DNA of 48,151 nucleotides, from contig PKUA01000032.1 in the NCBI GenBank assembly GCA_002868905.1, positions 1 to 48,151 on the forward strand, read 5' to 3'. The translations under genes were made by a program, and so were the position numbers. How positions within the stretch are numbered: position 1 is the first letter of the stretch; the number at the start of each line of letters is the position of its first letter. The notes below the pieces were generated by a model, which saw only the letters and a program-made list of their open reading frames with translations, did not search any database and was not told the origin of the DNA. The stretch is from Desulfuromonas sp. (GTDB lineage Bacteria; Desulfobacterota; Desulfuromonadia; Desulfuromonadales; Geothermobacteraceae). Shown here piece after piece: positions 7,319-16,713 of this stretch.

Positions 7319-10300
7319 TTACATGTTGCGCCGATATTGACCGCCGACTTCATAGAGCGCGTGGGATATCTGGCCGAGTGAGGCGACTTCGACGGCGTCC
7401 AGCAGGGCGGCGAAGATGTTGTCGCCTTGTGCCGCGGCCAGCTGCAGGTTTTTCAGTGCGCCCGGAGTTTCCTCCTTGTGGCGTTCTCGGAACGATCGCA
7501 GGTCGGCAAGGCGCTGATCTTTTTCCGCCTGGGTCGAGCGGGCCAGCTGGTCGGGGATCCGATACCCTTCCTCGTCGACTTTCGGGTTGAGATAGGTGTT
7601 GACGCCTATGATCGGGTACTCTCCGGTGTGCTTCTGATGCTCGTAAAGGAGAGACTCTTCCTGGATTTTGCTTCGTTGGTACTGGGTTTCCATCGCGCCG
7701 AGGACGCCGCCGCGTTCGTTGATGCGATCGAATTCCGCCAGCACCGCCTCCTCGACCAGGTCGGTCAGTTCGTCGATGATGAAGGTCCCCTGCAACGGGT
7801 TCTCGTTTTTGGCGAGGCCGAATTCCTTGGTAATGATCATTTGAATCGCCATGGCCCGCCTGACCGATTCCTCGGTCGGGGTGGTGATCGCCTCGTCATA
7901 GGCGTTGGTGTGCAGGGAATTGCAGTTGTCGTAGATGGCGAGCAGGGCCTGCAGGGTGGTGCGGATATCGTTGAAGTCCATTTCCTGGGCATGCAGGGAA
8001 CGACCTGAAGTCTGGATATGGTACTTGAGCATCTGGCTGCGGGCATTGGCGCCATACTTGTCACGCATGACGACGGACCAGATGCGGCGGGCGACGCGGC
8101 CGATGACACTGTATTCGGGATCGAGCCCGTTGGAGAAGAAGTAGGAGAGGTTCGGTGCGAAATCGTCGATCTGCATGCCACGCGAGAGATAATACTCGAC
8201 GAAGGTAAAACCGTTGGAGAGGGTAAATGCCAATTGACTGATCGGGTTGGCTCCCGCTTCGGCGATATGGTAGCCGCTGATGGACACCGAGTAGTAATTC
8301 CGGACCTTGTGATCGATGAAGTATTGCTGGATATCCCCCATCATTCTCAGGGCGAATTCGGTCGAGAAGATACAGGTGTTCTGCCCCTGGTCCTCCTTGA
8401 GGATGTCGGCCTGCACCGTGCCCCGCACTGTCTGCAGGGTGCACGCCCTGATTTCGGCGGTTTCACCGGCATCCGGTTCCCGCCCCTGTGCTTGCCGGAA
8501 CTTGTCGAGCTGCTGGCGGACGGCGGTGTTGAAGAACATCGCCAGCAGAATCGGAGCCGGACCGTTGACGGTCATCGACACGCTGGTCATCGGGTCGCAG
8601 AGGTCGAAGCCGGTAAACAGTTTGTCCATGTCGTCCTGGGTGCAGATGGAGACCCCGCTTTCGCCGACCTTGCCGTAGATGTCGGGGCGTTCGTCCGGGT
8701 CTTCGCCGTATAGGGTGACGCTGTCGAAGGCGGTTGAAAGCCGTTTGGCCGGATCATTCTCGGTGAGGTAGTGGAAACGGCGATTGGTCCGCTCCGGCGG
8801 TCCTTCGCCGGCGAACTGGCGTTTGGGGTCTTCTGCCGTCCGCTTGAAAGGGAAGAGGCCGGCGGTAAACGGGAATCGCCCTGGGAGGTTCTCTTTCATC
8901 GTCCACTTTACGATCTCACCCCAGTCCTCGTACCGGGGGAGGCAGACCCTGGGAATGCGGGTGCCGGATATGGTGGTGATGAAGAGCTTGGTGCGGATCT
9001 CCTTGTCGCGGACCTTGGTCACCATCTCGTCCTGCTGATAGGAGCGGCGCAGGGCCGGCCACTCCTCGATGGTCTTGCGGGTGTCGCTGCTGAGCTTTTT
9101 TTCGAGATCTCGCATCACTGCCAGCAGTTCGTCCTTGGCCGGGTTTTCCCCGAGGAGGTCGCTTGCTCCGTTGAGTTGGAAAAGATGGCGGGCCAGTTTC
9201 GACTGCTCGTAAATCCGCTGCCGATAGCCTCTGACCGTGCGGGTGATTTCGCCCAGGTAGCCTGCCTGCTCGGGGGGGATAATGTGATAGCGTTTCTCAG
9301 GGTGCGCGTCGTCGGTCAAAGAGGATTGCCAGTCGAGGTTCTTCTTTTCCCTCAGGCCGGCGATCAAGGTGCGGTAGAGGGTGTTGGTCCCGGAATCGTT
9401 GAACTTGCTGGCGATAGTCCCATAGACGGGGATGGCGTCGTCGGGGGCATCAAACTGGTTCCGGTTGCGACGGACCTGTTTCCTGACGGCGTTGAGAGCG
9501 TCGTCCGACCCCTTCTTCTCCATTTTGTTGACAGCCACGAAATCGGCAAAGTCGAGCATCTCGATTTTTTCCAGTTGGGTCGGTGCGCCGAATTCGCTCG
9601 TCATGACATAGAGGGAGATGTCGCAGACATCGGTGATGCCGGCGTCCCCCTGCCCGATACCGCTGGTTTCGACAATGATGAGGGAGAACCCCGCGGCCTT
9701 CAACACCAGGAGCGCCTCTTGGATCGCAGCCGACAGCTCGGATTTCGACTTTCGCGTCGCCAGAGAGCGCATGTAGACCCGTTGGGTGTCGATCGCATTC
9801 ATGCGAATACGGTCGCCAAGCAGGGCGCCGCCGGTTCGTTGCCGGGTTGGGTCGACCGAGAGGATGGCGATGTCCTTGTCCGGGAAGTCACGCAGAAATC
9901 TTCGGACCAGTTCGTCGGTCAGCGAACTTTTCCCGGCGCCGCCTGTCCCGGTGATTCCGAGGATGGGGATCTCCTTGCCCAGATCACGGAGTCTCTCGAG
10001 TAAGGCGAGGGTGGCTGGCGATGAATCGTTCAGTGCCGTTTCGGCCCAGGTGATCATGCGCGCGATGGAGGCGTAATCCTTGGCGGCCAAGGTCTCAAGG
10101 TCACGGTCAGGATCTTTAGGGGTTGGGAAGTCGCAGACTTTGACCTTGTGGTTGATCATCCCCTGGAGTCCCATTTTTCGTCCGTCTTCCGGGGAGAATA
10201 TTTTGCTGACCCCGTAGTCGTGGAGCATGCCTATCTCGTCCGGCAGAATGACCCCGCCGCCGCCGCCGAAAACCTGGATGTGGGAGGAGTTCCGGGCCTT

Positions 10301-10558
10301 GAGTTGATCAATGATATACCGGAAAAACTCCATGTGGCCGCCTTGGTATGAACTGATGGCAATCCCCTGGGCGTCTTCCTGGATCGCGGTGTTGACGATT
10401 TCGTCCACCGAGCGGTTGTGGCCGAGGTGAATGACCTCCACACCGGATGCTTGCAGCAGTCGGCGCATGATGTTGATCGATACATCGTGCCCATCATAAA
10501 GGCTGGTTGCAGTGATGAAACGAACCGGATTCCGGGGTTGGTAAACGGAAGTGTCCAT
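7319..10558 (-). CDS. icmF: Fused isobutyryl-CoA mutase (IcmF)
   Basis: Adenosylcobalamin enzyme that interconverts isobutyryl-CoA and n-butyryl-CoA, fused to its own G-protein chaperone. Order in the 1079 residues: B12-binding domain (DGHD at 22-25, later GGGGG near 98-102); MeaB-like GTPase (GTGGAGKS at 204-211, [24 protein letters not shown]); then the mutase barrel. Two substrate-binding positions mark it as IcmF rather than methylmalonyl-CoA mutase: phenylalanine in GLFPFKR (F569) where methylmalonyl mutases have tyrosine, and glutamine in KEDQGQN (Q726) where they have arginine. Known IcmF enzymes are of this length and some also interconvert isovaleryl- and pivalyl-CoA. A sigma-54 promoter lies upstream at 10615-10630. 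First gene of an operon with the nitroreductase and the decayed peptidase. Confidence 0.95.
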   Translation of the reverse strand: MDTSVYQPRNPVRFITATSLYDGHDVSINIMRRLLQASGVEVIHLGHNRSVDEIVNTAIQEDAQGIAISSYQGGHMEFFRYIIDQLKARNSSHIQVFGGGGGVILPDEIGMLHDYGVSKIFSPEDGRKMGLQGMINHKVKVCDFPTPKDPDRDLETLAAKDYASIARMITWAETALNDSSPATLALLERLRDLGKEIPILGITGTGGAGKSSLTDELVRRFLRDFPDKDIAILSVDPTRQRTGGALLGDRIRMNAIDTQRVYMRSLATRKSKSELSAAIQEALLVLKAAGFSLIIVETSGIGQGDAGITDVCDISLYVMTSEFGAPTQLEKIEMLDFADFVAVNKMEKKGSDDALNAVRKQVRRNRNQFDAPDDAIPVYGTIASKFNDSGTNTLYRTLIAGLREKKNLDWQSSLTDDAHPEKRYHIIPPEQAGYLGEITRTVRGYRQRIYEQSKLARHLFQLNGASDLLGENPAKDELLAVMRDLEKKLSSDTRKTIEEWPALRRSYQQDEMVTKVRDKEIRTKLFITTISGTRIPRVCLPRYEDWGEIVKWTMKENLPGRFPFTAGLFPFKRTAEDPKRQFAGEGPPERTNRRFHYLTENDPAKRLSTAFDSVTLYGEDPDERPDIYGKVGESGVSICTQDDMDKLFTGFDLCDPMTSVSMTVNGPAPILLAMFFNTAVRQQLDKFRQAQGREPDAGETAEIRACTLQTVRGTVQADILKEDQGQNTCIFSTEFALRMMGDIQQYFIDHKVRNYYSVSISGYHIAEAGANPISQLAFTLSNGFTFVEYYLSRGMQIDDFAPNLSYFFSNGLDPEYSVIGRVARRIWSVVMRDKYGANARSQMLKYHIQTSGRSLHAQEMDFNDIRTTLQALLAIYDNCNSLHTNAYDEAITTPTEESVRRAMAIQMIITKEFGLAKNENPLQGTFIIDELTDLVEEAVLAEFDRINERGGVLGAMETQYQRSKIQEESLLYEHQKHTGEYPIIGVNTYLNPKVDEEGYRIPDQLARSTQAEKDQRLADLRSFRERHKEETPGALKNLQLAAAQGDNIFAALLDAVEVASLGQISHALYEVGGQYRRNM

Positions 10559-10614
10559 GCTGTAGGCTCCTTCATGGCATCAGGAAATAACATCGTTATA
10601 AATCCACTGAATAC

Positions 10615-10630
10615 AGCAAACCCCATGCCA
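10615..10630 (-). promoter_or_regulatory. Sigma-54 (-24/-12) promoter of icmF
   Basis: Read on the minus strand: TGGCATGGGGTTTGCT. This matches the consensus TGGCACG-N4-TTGCW, with GG and GC exactly ten bases apart. It lies 57 bases before the icmF start codon. The divergent neighbour is a sigma-54 activator, which supports the call. Confidence 0.9.
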
Positions 10631-10723
10631 TGTATCGCTTGACCGGGTTTTTCGGTCTATCCCCGGATTTTGGGGATCTTTCAAGTTTTGAATGAGTACG
10701 AAGGTGACGTCCTGTCTTGCCTG

Positions 10724-10741
10724 TGTCTACAAAGGTAGACA
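10724..10741. promoter_or_regulatory. Inverted repeat, candidate activator binding site
   Basis: TGTCTAC-AAAG-GTAGACA is a perfect 7-bp inverted repeat with a 4-base centre. It lies about 95 bases upstream of the icmF -24 element and 210 bases before the activator start codon. Related TGTYTACA half-sites occur upstream of the other two sigma-54 promoters (12833-12840 and, reversed, 23349-23356). Assignment to the neighbouring activator is inference. Confidence 0.5.
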
Positions 10742-10950
10742 GTTTGCCTCGATGTGCCTCCACGGTATTCCGAGGATTCACCTGTTGACTGATTCTTGAT
10801 GTCAGCTATGACGATCTTCGTTGCCTGGTGCCGGCTGCCGGTTGGGAGTGTCGGTAGGATTAATTGTTTAGAACGTTGTTATTTCTTTGCGGAAACTGTT
10901 GTGGTATAGTTGGGCTGTTTCGTCAGACCAAACTCGGAGGCCAGAGAGCA

Positions 10951-12696
10951 TTGAAATCAACTGCACGGCATTTACGGGCTGTTCAAAGACGAGTTCCCGA
11001 CTGGGGGATTGGTCTCGATAAAAATTTCACCATCCAGTCGATCAGCGAGCAGAGTCCACCCTCGATTAAATCCCTAAAAGGATGCACCAACCTGGAGCAG
11101 TTCCATTCTCTGCAACACCTTCAGTTGTTGATCATGAACGGGTATTGGTTCAGCAACCTTCCTGTTCCCATTGAAAATCAATGGTATGCGGTTGAAAACG
11201 CGAAGGGGGAAGTGACAGAGGATGGCGGGCAGGAGCATGTCCGTCTGCAGTTTGCCAGGTTTGGCAACAAGGAAGCTGCTTTTGTCCTGCATGACTTCGT
11301 GCAGGCCATCGATCCCTTCTCCCTCGATACGGCCGGGGGGATTCTGCTGGTGGATCGTCACGGTATCGTTCTTCTGGTCAACGCGGAGTTTGCCGGCATC
11401 CTCGGCCTGCAGGCTGCGGAAATCGTCGGACGACATGTTAACGACGTCTATCCCGACTCGACCTTGTCCAGACTTCCGAAGGTGATGGAGACCGGCAAGG
11501 CTGAAATCGGCGAGCCGCACGCCCTCAACGGGAGGAACATTGTCGCGAGTCGCTGGCCGCTGGTCAAGGACGGCAAGACCTATGGGGCCTACGGCAAGGC
11601 GGTCGTCAGGGACAAGATCGATGTCTCCCGTTATGCAGGCCAACTCTCTTCCGCCGAGGCCAAGACAGGAAGAAGGACGATTCGCGGGCATCGACCCCGG
11701 GCTCTATACACTGTCGACCAGATCGTCTGTCATGCTCAGACCATGCAGGATCTGAAGTCGAAGCTGCTGCGGGTCGCAAGCCGGCCATCGACGGTGCTGC
11801 TCACCGGCGAGAGCGGTACGGGCAAAGAACTGTTCGCACATGCGATACACGCTGCAAGCGAACGCAGCAATGGTCCTTTTGTCCGGGTCAACTGCGCGGC
11901 AATCCCGGAAAATCTTCTGGAGTCAGAACTCTTCGGCTATGTTGAGGGGGCTTTTTCAGGGGCCAGGAGAGGGGGGCAGATCGGCAAGTTTGAGCAGGCG
12001 CACGAAGGGACTCTGTTCTTGGACGAGATCAGCGAAATGCCGATCTCAATGCAGGCTAAGCTGCTGAGGGTCATGCAGGAGCGGGAGGTGGCTCCGCTGG
12101 GAAGCCAGGATATACGGTTTGTCGACGTACGTTTCGTCGTGGCGACAAACTGCGATGCCCAGACTCTCGTCAACGACAAAAAGCTGAGGGCGGACCTCTA
12201 CTACCGCGTCAACGTTGTCTCTTTGCCGATCCCGCCGCTTCGTGAACGTGTTGAAGACATGTTTTACCTGACCCGCCACTTCGTCGAACAGTTCAACCAT
12301 GAATTCAACATGAACGTTCAGGGGCTAAGTTCACGCGCCTGGACCGCGTTGAAGGCATATCCGTTCCCCGGGAATGTCCGTGAATTGCGCAGCGCCATCG
12401 AGAGTGCGTTCAACATGGTGGAAGGTCCCTTCATCAGGCTGTACGACCTCCCTTCATCCATCGCCGGCATGTTCGACCCTGAGAGCCGACTAGTCGATCT
12501 TGAGGGTTCCACGACAAGGGACACTCTGAAGTCTCTGGGGGAAAAACCACTTCAGGAAATCATGGAAGAGATCGAAAAGAACTTGATTGTCGGTGCCATG
12601 GACAAGGTTGGGGGGAATAAACTCGTTGCTGCCGGTCTGCTCGGCATCTCCCGCCCCGGGCTTTACAAAAAACTGCAGAAATACAATCTGCAATAG
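10951..12696 (+). CDS. Sigma-54-dependent transcriptional activator (PAS, AAA+, Fis-type HTH)
   Basis: Enhancer-binding protein that opens sigma-54 promoters using ATP. From a TTG start at 10951 (GGAGG ten bases upstream) it has 581 residues. Residues 1-125 are an N-terminal domain I do not recognise; about 126-236 is a PAS domain (GGILLVDRHGIVLLVNAEF); the AAA+ domain has Walker A GESGTGKE at 286-293, the sigma-54 contact loop as GAFSGA (serine for the usual threonine), Walker B TLFLDEI and the arginine-finger region; the end is a Fis-type helix-turn-helix (LLGISRPGLYKKLQKY). There is no receiver domain, so it probably senses a ligand directly. It lies divergent from icmF and just upstream of the transporter operon; -24/-12 promoters precede both. 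An earlier TTG at 10864 is possible but has no ribosome site. Confidence 0.92.
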   Translation: MKSTARHLRAVQRRVPDWGIGLDKNFTIQSISEQSPPSIKSLKGCTNLEQFHSLQHLQLLIMNGYWFSNLPVPIENQWYAVENAKGEVTEDGGQEHVRLQFARFGNKEAAFVLHDFVQAIDPFSLDTAGGILLVDRHGIVLLVNAEFAGILGLQAAEIVGRHVNDVYPDSTLSRLPKVMETGKAEIGEPHALNGRNIVASRWPLVKDGKTYGAYGKAVVRDKIDVSRYAGQLSSAEAKTGRRTIRGHRPRALYTVDQIVCHAQTMQDLKSKLLRVASRPSTVLLTGESGTGKELFAHAIHAASERSNGPFVRVNCAAIPENLLESELFGYVEGAFSGARRGGQIGKFEQAHEGTLFLDEISEMPISMQAKLLRVMQEREVAPLGSQDIRFVDVRFVVATNCDAQTLVNDKKLRADLYYRVNVVSLPIPPLRERVEDMFYLTRHFVEQFNHEFNMNVQGLSSRAWTALKAYPFPGNVRELRSAIESAFNMVEGPFIRLYDLPSSIAGMFDPESRLVDLEGSTTRDTLKSLGEKPLQEIMEEIEKNLIVGAMDKVGGNKLVAAGLLGISRPGLYKKLQKYNLQ

Positions 12697-12812
12697 TCCC
12701 CCGCTCTTTCCTCCCTTCAGGGATGGACGCCTCCCCTTGCATCGTCGGTCGGTCATCTGGATCGCGGGCTTCGCGCCCGCTCCCCGCGGAACGGCCTCCG
12801 CCCTGTCATAAC

Positions 12813-12840
12813 TATAGACACTTGTATAACAATGTTTACA
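12813..12840. promoter_or_regulatory. Candidate upstream activator site for the transporter operon
   Basis: TATAGACA (12813-12820) and TGTTTACA (12833-12840) are opposed half-sites with starts 20 bases apart, both resembling the TGTCTACA/TAGACA arms at 10724-10741. They lie about 120-150 bases upstream of the -24 element. From sequence similarity only; the half-sites are short and imperfect. Confidence 0.35.
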
Positions 12841-12960
12841 AAAAATGACGGATAAGCGAAGCTCCTCTTCCGGTTTAGCGATATTTAATGGTTGTTTATC
12901 TTCATCAAAAACAGCTGTTTATCGAGACGTGGCAAGTCTGAAAGAAAATAAAACATTGTT

Positions 12961-12976
12961 TGGTATTTGTTTTGCA
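12961..12976 (+). promoter_or_regulatory. Sigma-54 (-24/-12) promoter of the transporter operon
   Basis: TGGTATTTGTTTTGCA has GG and GC ten bases apart and TTGCA at -12. It is preceded by AACATTGTT, giving a 15-base block that matches 14 of 15 bases at the third promoter (23515-23529). It lies 80 bases before the first start codon. Confidence 0.85.
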
Positions 12977-13056
12977 CTTTAGCCGGTTCATAGTGAAATT
13001 TGCAGTTTCTGCATGGCACAAACCGAGGAACCGGTTTCCTGAAAAGGTAACTTCAA

Positions 13057-13881
13057 ATGACAGATCAGACACCTATCTTGCAAGTCGAGGACATCTTTCT
13101 CTCCTTCGGCGGTGTTCACGCGCTGCGCGAGGTCTCCTTCGCGGTTCGGCCAGGAGAGCTGTTCTCGATTATCGGTCCGAACGGAGCCGGAAAGACGTCG
13201 ATGCTGAATTGCATCTCGGGACGGTATCAGCCCAACAAGGGATCCATCGCGTTCAAGGGGCAAAAGATCATCGGCATGAAACCGAACGCCAGGTGCAACC
13301 TCGGAATCGGCAGGACATTTCAAAACCTCGCCCTCTTCAACCACATGACGGTGCTCGACAATATCATGGTCGGTCGTCACCACCTGATGAAAAATAATTT
13401 CCTGACCGGTCCTTTTTACTGGTTCTCCGGTGCACGCAAGGAAGAGTTGCGCCATCGCCGCGAAGTCGAGGACATCATCGATTTTCTCGAGATCTCCCAC
13501 ATCCGCAAGGAGGTTGCCGGCACCCTCTCCTATGGTCTTCGCAAGCGGGTCGAGTTGGCGCGCGCAGTGGCGTTGCGACCCGATCTGATCCTGCTCGATG
13601 AGCCGATGGCGGGCATGAACCTCGAAGAGAAGGAGGACATGGCCCGATATATTATCGACCTGAACGAGGAGTGGGGGATGACGGTGATCATGATCGAGCA
13701 TGACATGGGGGTGGTCATGGATATCTCCCACCGGGTCATGGTCCTCGATTTCGGTCGGAAGATCGCCGAGGGGCTGCCGGAGGATGTGATGGCGAATGAA
13801 CAGGTCAAGACCGCGTATCTCGGCGTGGGCATCGATAATGATGATGAGCCGGAAACCGAACTCAGCGCGGAGGTGGGTTGA
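13057..13881 (+). CDS. livG: Branched-chain/carboxylate ABC transporter ATPase (LivG type)
   Basis: First ATPase of a Liv-type importer, acting at the inner face of the membrane. Walker A GPNGAGKT, a signature region unusually written LSYGLRKRVELARA in place of LSGGxQ, and Walker B LILLDEPMAGMN are all present in 274 residues. The extended loop and C-terminal acidic tail are common in LivG proteins. Opens the sigma-54 operon and overlaps the acyl-CoA synthetase gene by one base. The presence of a CoA ligase between the ATPase and permease genes suggests the cargo is a carboxylic acid rather than an amino acid. Confidence 0.92.
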   Translation: MTDQTPILQVEDIFLSFGGVHALREVSFAVRPGELFSIIGPNGAGKTSMLNCISGRYQPNKGSIAFKGQKIIGMKPNARCNLGIGRTFQNLALFNHMTVLDNIMVGRHHLMKNNFLTGPFYWFSGARKEELRHRREVEDIIDFLEISHIRKEVAGTLSYGLRKRVELARAVALRPDLILLDEPMAGMNLEEKEDMARYIIDLNEEWGMTVIMIEHDMGVVMDISHRVMVLDFGRKIAEGLPEDVMANEQVKTAYLGVGIDNDDEPETELSAEVG

Positions 13882-15803
13882 TGACAGCGAACGCCGACTA
13901 CCCGGATGTCCGGGTCCACGACACTTTTCCTAAGCTCCTTGCCTACAATGCGGCAAACTGGCCGGGTCAGATTGCGCTCCGGGAAAAGGAATTCGGAATC
14001 TGGAATGCTTTCACCTGGGAAGATTACAACCGGAGCGTCAAGCTGTTCGCCCTTGGAATGCATTCCCTCGGTATCGGTTATGAAGATTCCGTTGGCATCA
14101 TTGGCGACAACCGGCCCGAATGGGTTTTCGGGGAAGTCGCCGCCCATGCCCTGCGGGCGATGATTTTCGGTATTTACCAGGACTCCCTCAACGAAGAGGT
14201 CGCCTACCTGATCAACTATGCAGGTGCCAAGATCATCATCGCCGAAGACGAAGAGCAGGTTGACAAGGTCCTTGAAATCACCGAGGAGTGCCCTTGCGTT
14301 GAACATATCATCTACTGTGATCCAAGGGGCATGCGCAAGTATGATGACCCGCGCTTGATGAGTCACACAGACCTGATGGCCAAGGGTGATGCCCTGGACA
14401 AGGAACAGCCCGACCTGTACCGGCAGCTGATCGACGCGGGGAATGGCGATGACGTTGCCATTCTCTGCCCGACCTCCGGCACCACCTCGAACCCGAAGCT
14501 GGCGATGCTGCAGGCCGGCCCGATGCTGGAACATTGCATCGCCTATCTCGAGGCCGATCCCAAATTTCCCAGCGACAATTACGTCTCGGTCCTGCCGCTG
14601 CCCTGGATCATGGAGCAGGTCTACGCGGTGGCCCAGGCTCTGATCAGCCGGATCGTCGTCAACTTCGTCGAGGAGCCAGAGACAATGATGTCCGATCTGC
14701 GGGAGATCGGCCCGACCTTCGTGCTGCTGGCGCCGCGCGTCTGGGAATCGATTGCCGCCGAAGTCAAGGCGAAGATGATGGATGCAACCCGCTTTAAGCA
14801 GGCGATGTACAATTTCGGCATGAAACTGGCCGAAAAAGCTGCTGCACAGGGGTTGGGACACCAGTCGAAACTGGCGTATTGGCTTTTGTTTCGCCCCTTG
14901 AAGGACCGGCTCGGCTTTACCTACTTGAGATCGGCAGCCACTGGCGGAGCCGCCCTCGGCCCAGACACCTTCAAGTTTTTCCTTGCCATGGGGGTACCCT
15001 TGCGGCAGCTCTACGGGCAGACCGAAATGGCAGGCGCCTACACCATCCATGAAGCGCACGATGTCGATTTTGACAGCGTGGGCATACCTTTCCGGAACGC
15101 AGATGTTCGAATCGACAACCCGGACCATAACGGTGTCGGCGAAGTGGTGGCCAAGACCACCGGCATGTTCCTTGGGTATTTCAAAAACCGGGCTGCAACC
15201 GATGAGGCACTTGAGGATGGCTGGATGCACACGGGAGATGCCGGGTATTTCAAAAAGGAGAACAACCACCTGGTGGTCATCGACCGTATCAGTGATTTGT
15301 CAGAGACCTCGACCGGCGACAAATTCTCCCCTCAGTTCATCGAGAACAAGCTTAAATTTTCACCGTTTATTGCCGAAGCGGTGATCCATGGGGATGGGCG
15401 ACCGTACCTGTCGGCGATTATCTGCATCCGCTACGAGATTGTGGCCAAATGGGCCGAACAGAGAGGACTAGCCTTCACCAACTACATCAACCTGTCCGCC
15501 CAACCCGAGATTTACCAGCTGATCCAGCAAGAGGTGGAAACCGTCAACGCGACGTTGCCCGATGCCCAGCAAATAAAAAAATTCCTTCTCCTCTACAAAC
15601 AGCTAGATGCCGATGACGGTGAGTTGACCCGGACCCGTAAGGTGCGGCGCGGCGTGATCAAAGAAAAGTATGCAGAGATTATCGATACGGTTTATTCGGA
15701 CCTTGAATTCGTACATATCGATACGGTGATAACTTTCCAGGATGGCAACAAGTCCAGGGTGAAGACCGATCTGCGCGTAGTCGACCTGGTCAGCAACAAT
15801 TAA
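13881..15803 (+). CDS. Long-chain-type (FAA1-like) acyl-CoA synthetase
   Basis: A 640-residue AMP-forming ligase of the FAA1/long-chain branch. Motifs: CPTSGTTSNPK phosphate loop, YGQTEMAGAY, the GWMHTGDAGYF segment, DRISDLSETSTGDKFSP and LTRTRKVRRGVIKEKY at the C-terminus. The ATG at 13881 follows GGAGG and shares one base with the livG stop; a TTG three bases earlier is not needed. Ligases of this branch are often embedded in Liv-type transporter operons of proteobacteria that use aromatic or branched acids, so it probably activates the imported substrate. Exact substrate unknown. Confidence 0.9.
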   Translation: MTANADYPDVRVHDTFPKLLAYNAANWPGQIALREKEFGIWNAFTWEDYNRSVKLFALGMHSLGIGYEDSVGIIGDNRPEWVFGEVAAHALRAMIFGIYQDSLNEEVAYLINYAGAKIIIAEDEEQVDKVLEITEECPCVEHIIYCDPRGMRKYDDPRLMSHTDLMAKGDALDKEQPDLYRQLIDAGNGDDVAILCPTSGTTSNPKLAMLQAGPMLEHCIAYLEADPKFPSDNYVSVLPLPWIMEQVYAVAQALISRIVVNFVEEPETMMSDLREIGPTFVLLAPRVWESIAAEVKAKMMDATRFKQAMYNFGMKLAEKAAAQGLGHQSKLAYWLLFRPLKDRLGFTYLRSAATGGAALGPDTFKFFLAMGVPLRQLYGQTEMAGAYTIHEAHDVDFDSVGIPFRNADVRIDNPDHNGVGEVVAKTTGMFLGYFKNRAATDEALEDGWMHTGDAGYFKKENNHLVVIDRISDLSETSTGDKFSPQFIENKLKFSPFIAEAVIHGDGRPYLSAIICIRYEIVAKWAEQRGLAFTNYINLSAQPEIYQLIQQEVETVNATLPDAQQIKKFLLLYKQLDADDGELTRTRKVRRGVIKEKYAEIIDTVYSDLEFVHIDTVITFQDGNKSRVKTDLRVVDLVSNN

Positions 15804-15816
15804 CGGGGATACCAGT

Positions 15817-16710
15817 ATGAACTTTGATTTGCTCATTCAATTGATCGTCAACGGCATCATCGTGGGAACTCTTTACGGCGTGGTGGCGATGTGTTTCGTG
15901 CTGATCTACAAATCGACCAAGATCGTCAACTTTGCCCAGGGCGAGTTTTTGCTGATCGGTGCCTGGACATGCTGGGCCCTGCTGGTCAAGTTCGAGCTGC
16001 CTTTCTATGTCAGCTTCCCCCTGACACTGGCATTTATGGTGGTTTTCGGGATTCTTCTCCAGGTGGTTGTGCTACGGCCGATGATCGGCGAACCGATCAT
16101 TTCGGTGATCATGGTGACCATAGGTCTGTCGATGTTCTTCCAGGCCCTGGTGGCCTGGATATTCGGCGGCTATACCAAGGCCTACCCGAAGGTGTTCGAG
16201 ACCGAATCGGTCAACATCCTCGGTTTGCAGATCGAGTCGGCCTACATTATGAGCATGGTCATCTCACTGATCATCATGATCGGCTTTTATTATTTCTTCA
16301 AGTATTCCCGTCTCGGCCTGGCGATGCGCGCAACGGCCTTCAATCAACAGATCGCCCAGAGCCTTGGCATCTCCGTCAAGCATGTTTTTGCCGCGTCCTG
16401 GGCGATATCGGCGGTTGTCTCGGCGCTTGCCGGGGTGGTAATCGGCATGGTCAATGGCGTCTCCTCGGCTCTCTCTTTCATCGGGATCAAGGTATTCCCG
16501 GTCGTGATCCTCGGCGGCCTCGACTCCATCATCGGATCGATCGCGGGCGGGTTGATCATCGGCGTCCTTGAGAACGTGGCCGAGTTTTTCGACAGCCAGT
16601 GGCTGCACATCGGCAACATGTACAACATCGCTCCCTTCTATGCTTTGGTGATTATCCTGATGATCAAACCTTACGGGCTGTTCGGAACGAAAGATATCGA
16701 GAGGATCTGA
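15817..16710 (+). CDS. livH: ABC transporter permease (LivH type)
   Basis: Inner-membrane permease, 297 residues, about eight hydrophobic segments. The start (LLIQLIVNGIIVGTLYGVVA) and the motif VNFAQGEFLLIGAW are characteristic of LivH, as is the late VVILGGLDSIIGSIAGGLIIG. It lies 13 bases after the ligase gene and 3 bases before livM. Confidence 0.92.
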   Translation: MNFDLLIQLIVNGIIVGTLYGVVAMCFVLIYKSTKIVNFAQGEFLLIGAWTCWALLVKFELPFYVSFPLTLAFMVVFGILLQVVVLRPMIGEPIISVIMVTIGLSMFFQALVAWIFGGYTKAYPKVFETESVNILGLQIESAYIMSMVISLIIMIGFYYFFKYSRLGLAMRATAFNQQIAQSLGISVKHVFAASWAISAVVSALAGVVIGMVNGVSSALSFIGIKVFPVVILGGLDSIIGSIAGGLIIGVLENVAEFFDSQWLHIGNMYNIAPFYALVIILMIKPYGLFGTKDIERI

Positions 16711-16713
16711 TCA

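Larger units (their letters stand above)
10559..10950. other. Divergent control region between icmF and the activator gene
   Basis: The 392 bases hold the icmF sigma-54 promoter (10615-10630, minus strand), a small hairpin (ATCCCC at 10659-10664 with GGGGAT at 10672-10677) and the inverted repeat at 10724-10741, about 95 bases upstream of the promoter, a normal distance for an activator site. No protein-coding frame looks real. The activator's own promoter could not be identified with confidence. Confidence 0.7.
12697..13056. other. Control region upstream of the transporter operon
   Basis: These 360 bases contain a GC-rich hairpin without a T-run (GCGGGC/GCCCGC around 12763-12779), candidate activator half-sites at 12813-12840, a 12-bp perfect palindrome AAACAGCTGTTT at 12909-12920, and the sigma-54 promoter at 12961-12976. 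The leader from the expected transcript start to the ATG is about 70 bases. No gene is seen. Confidence 0.65.

Noticed and set aside
7319-10558. Methylmalonyl-CoA mutase as the identity of the B12 enzyme
   Set aside because: The fused domain order and the Phe and Gln at the two substrate-discriminating positions match IcmF instead.
12763-12779. GC hairpin after the activator gene as a terminator
   Set aside because: The stem is only six base pairs and no T-run follows.
13530-15269. Long open frame of 579 codons on the minus strand opposite livG and the FAA1-like ligase
   Set aside because: It lies fully antisense to two well-supported enzymes with all motifs intact; its translation has no domain-like features. 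GC-rich codon bias creates such shadows, as also at 4191-5462, 8771-10003, 33239-34510 and 36037-37452.
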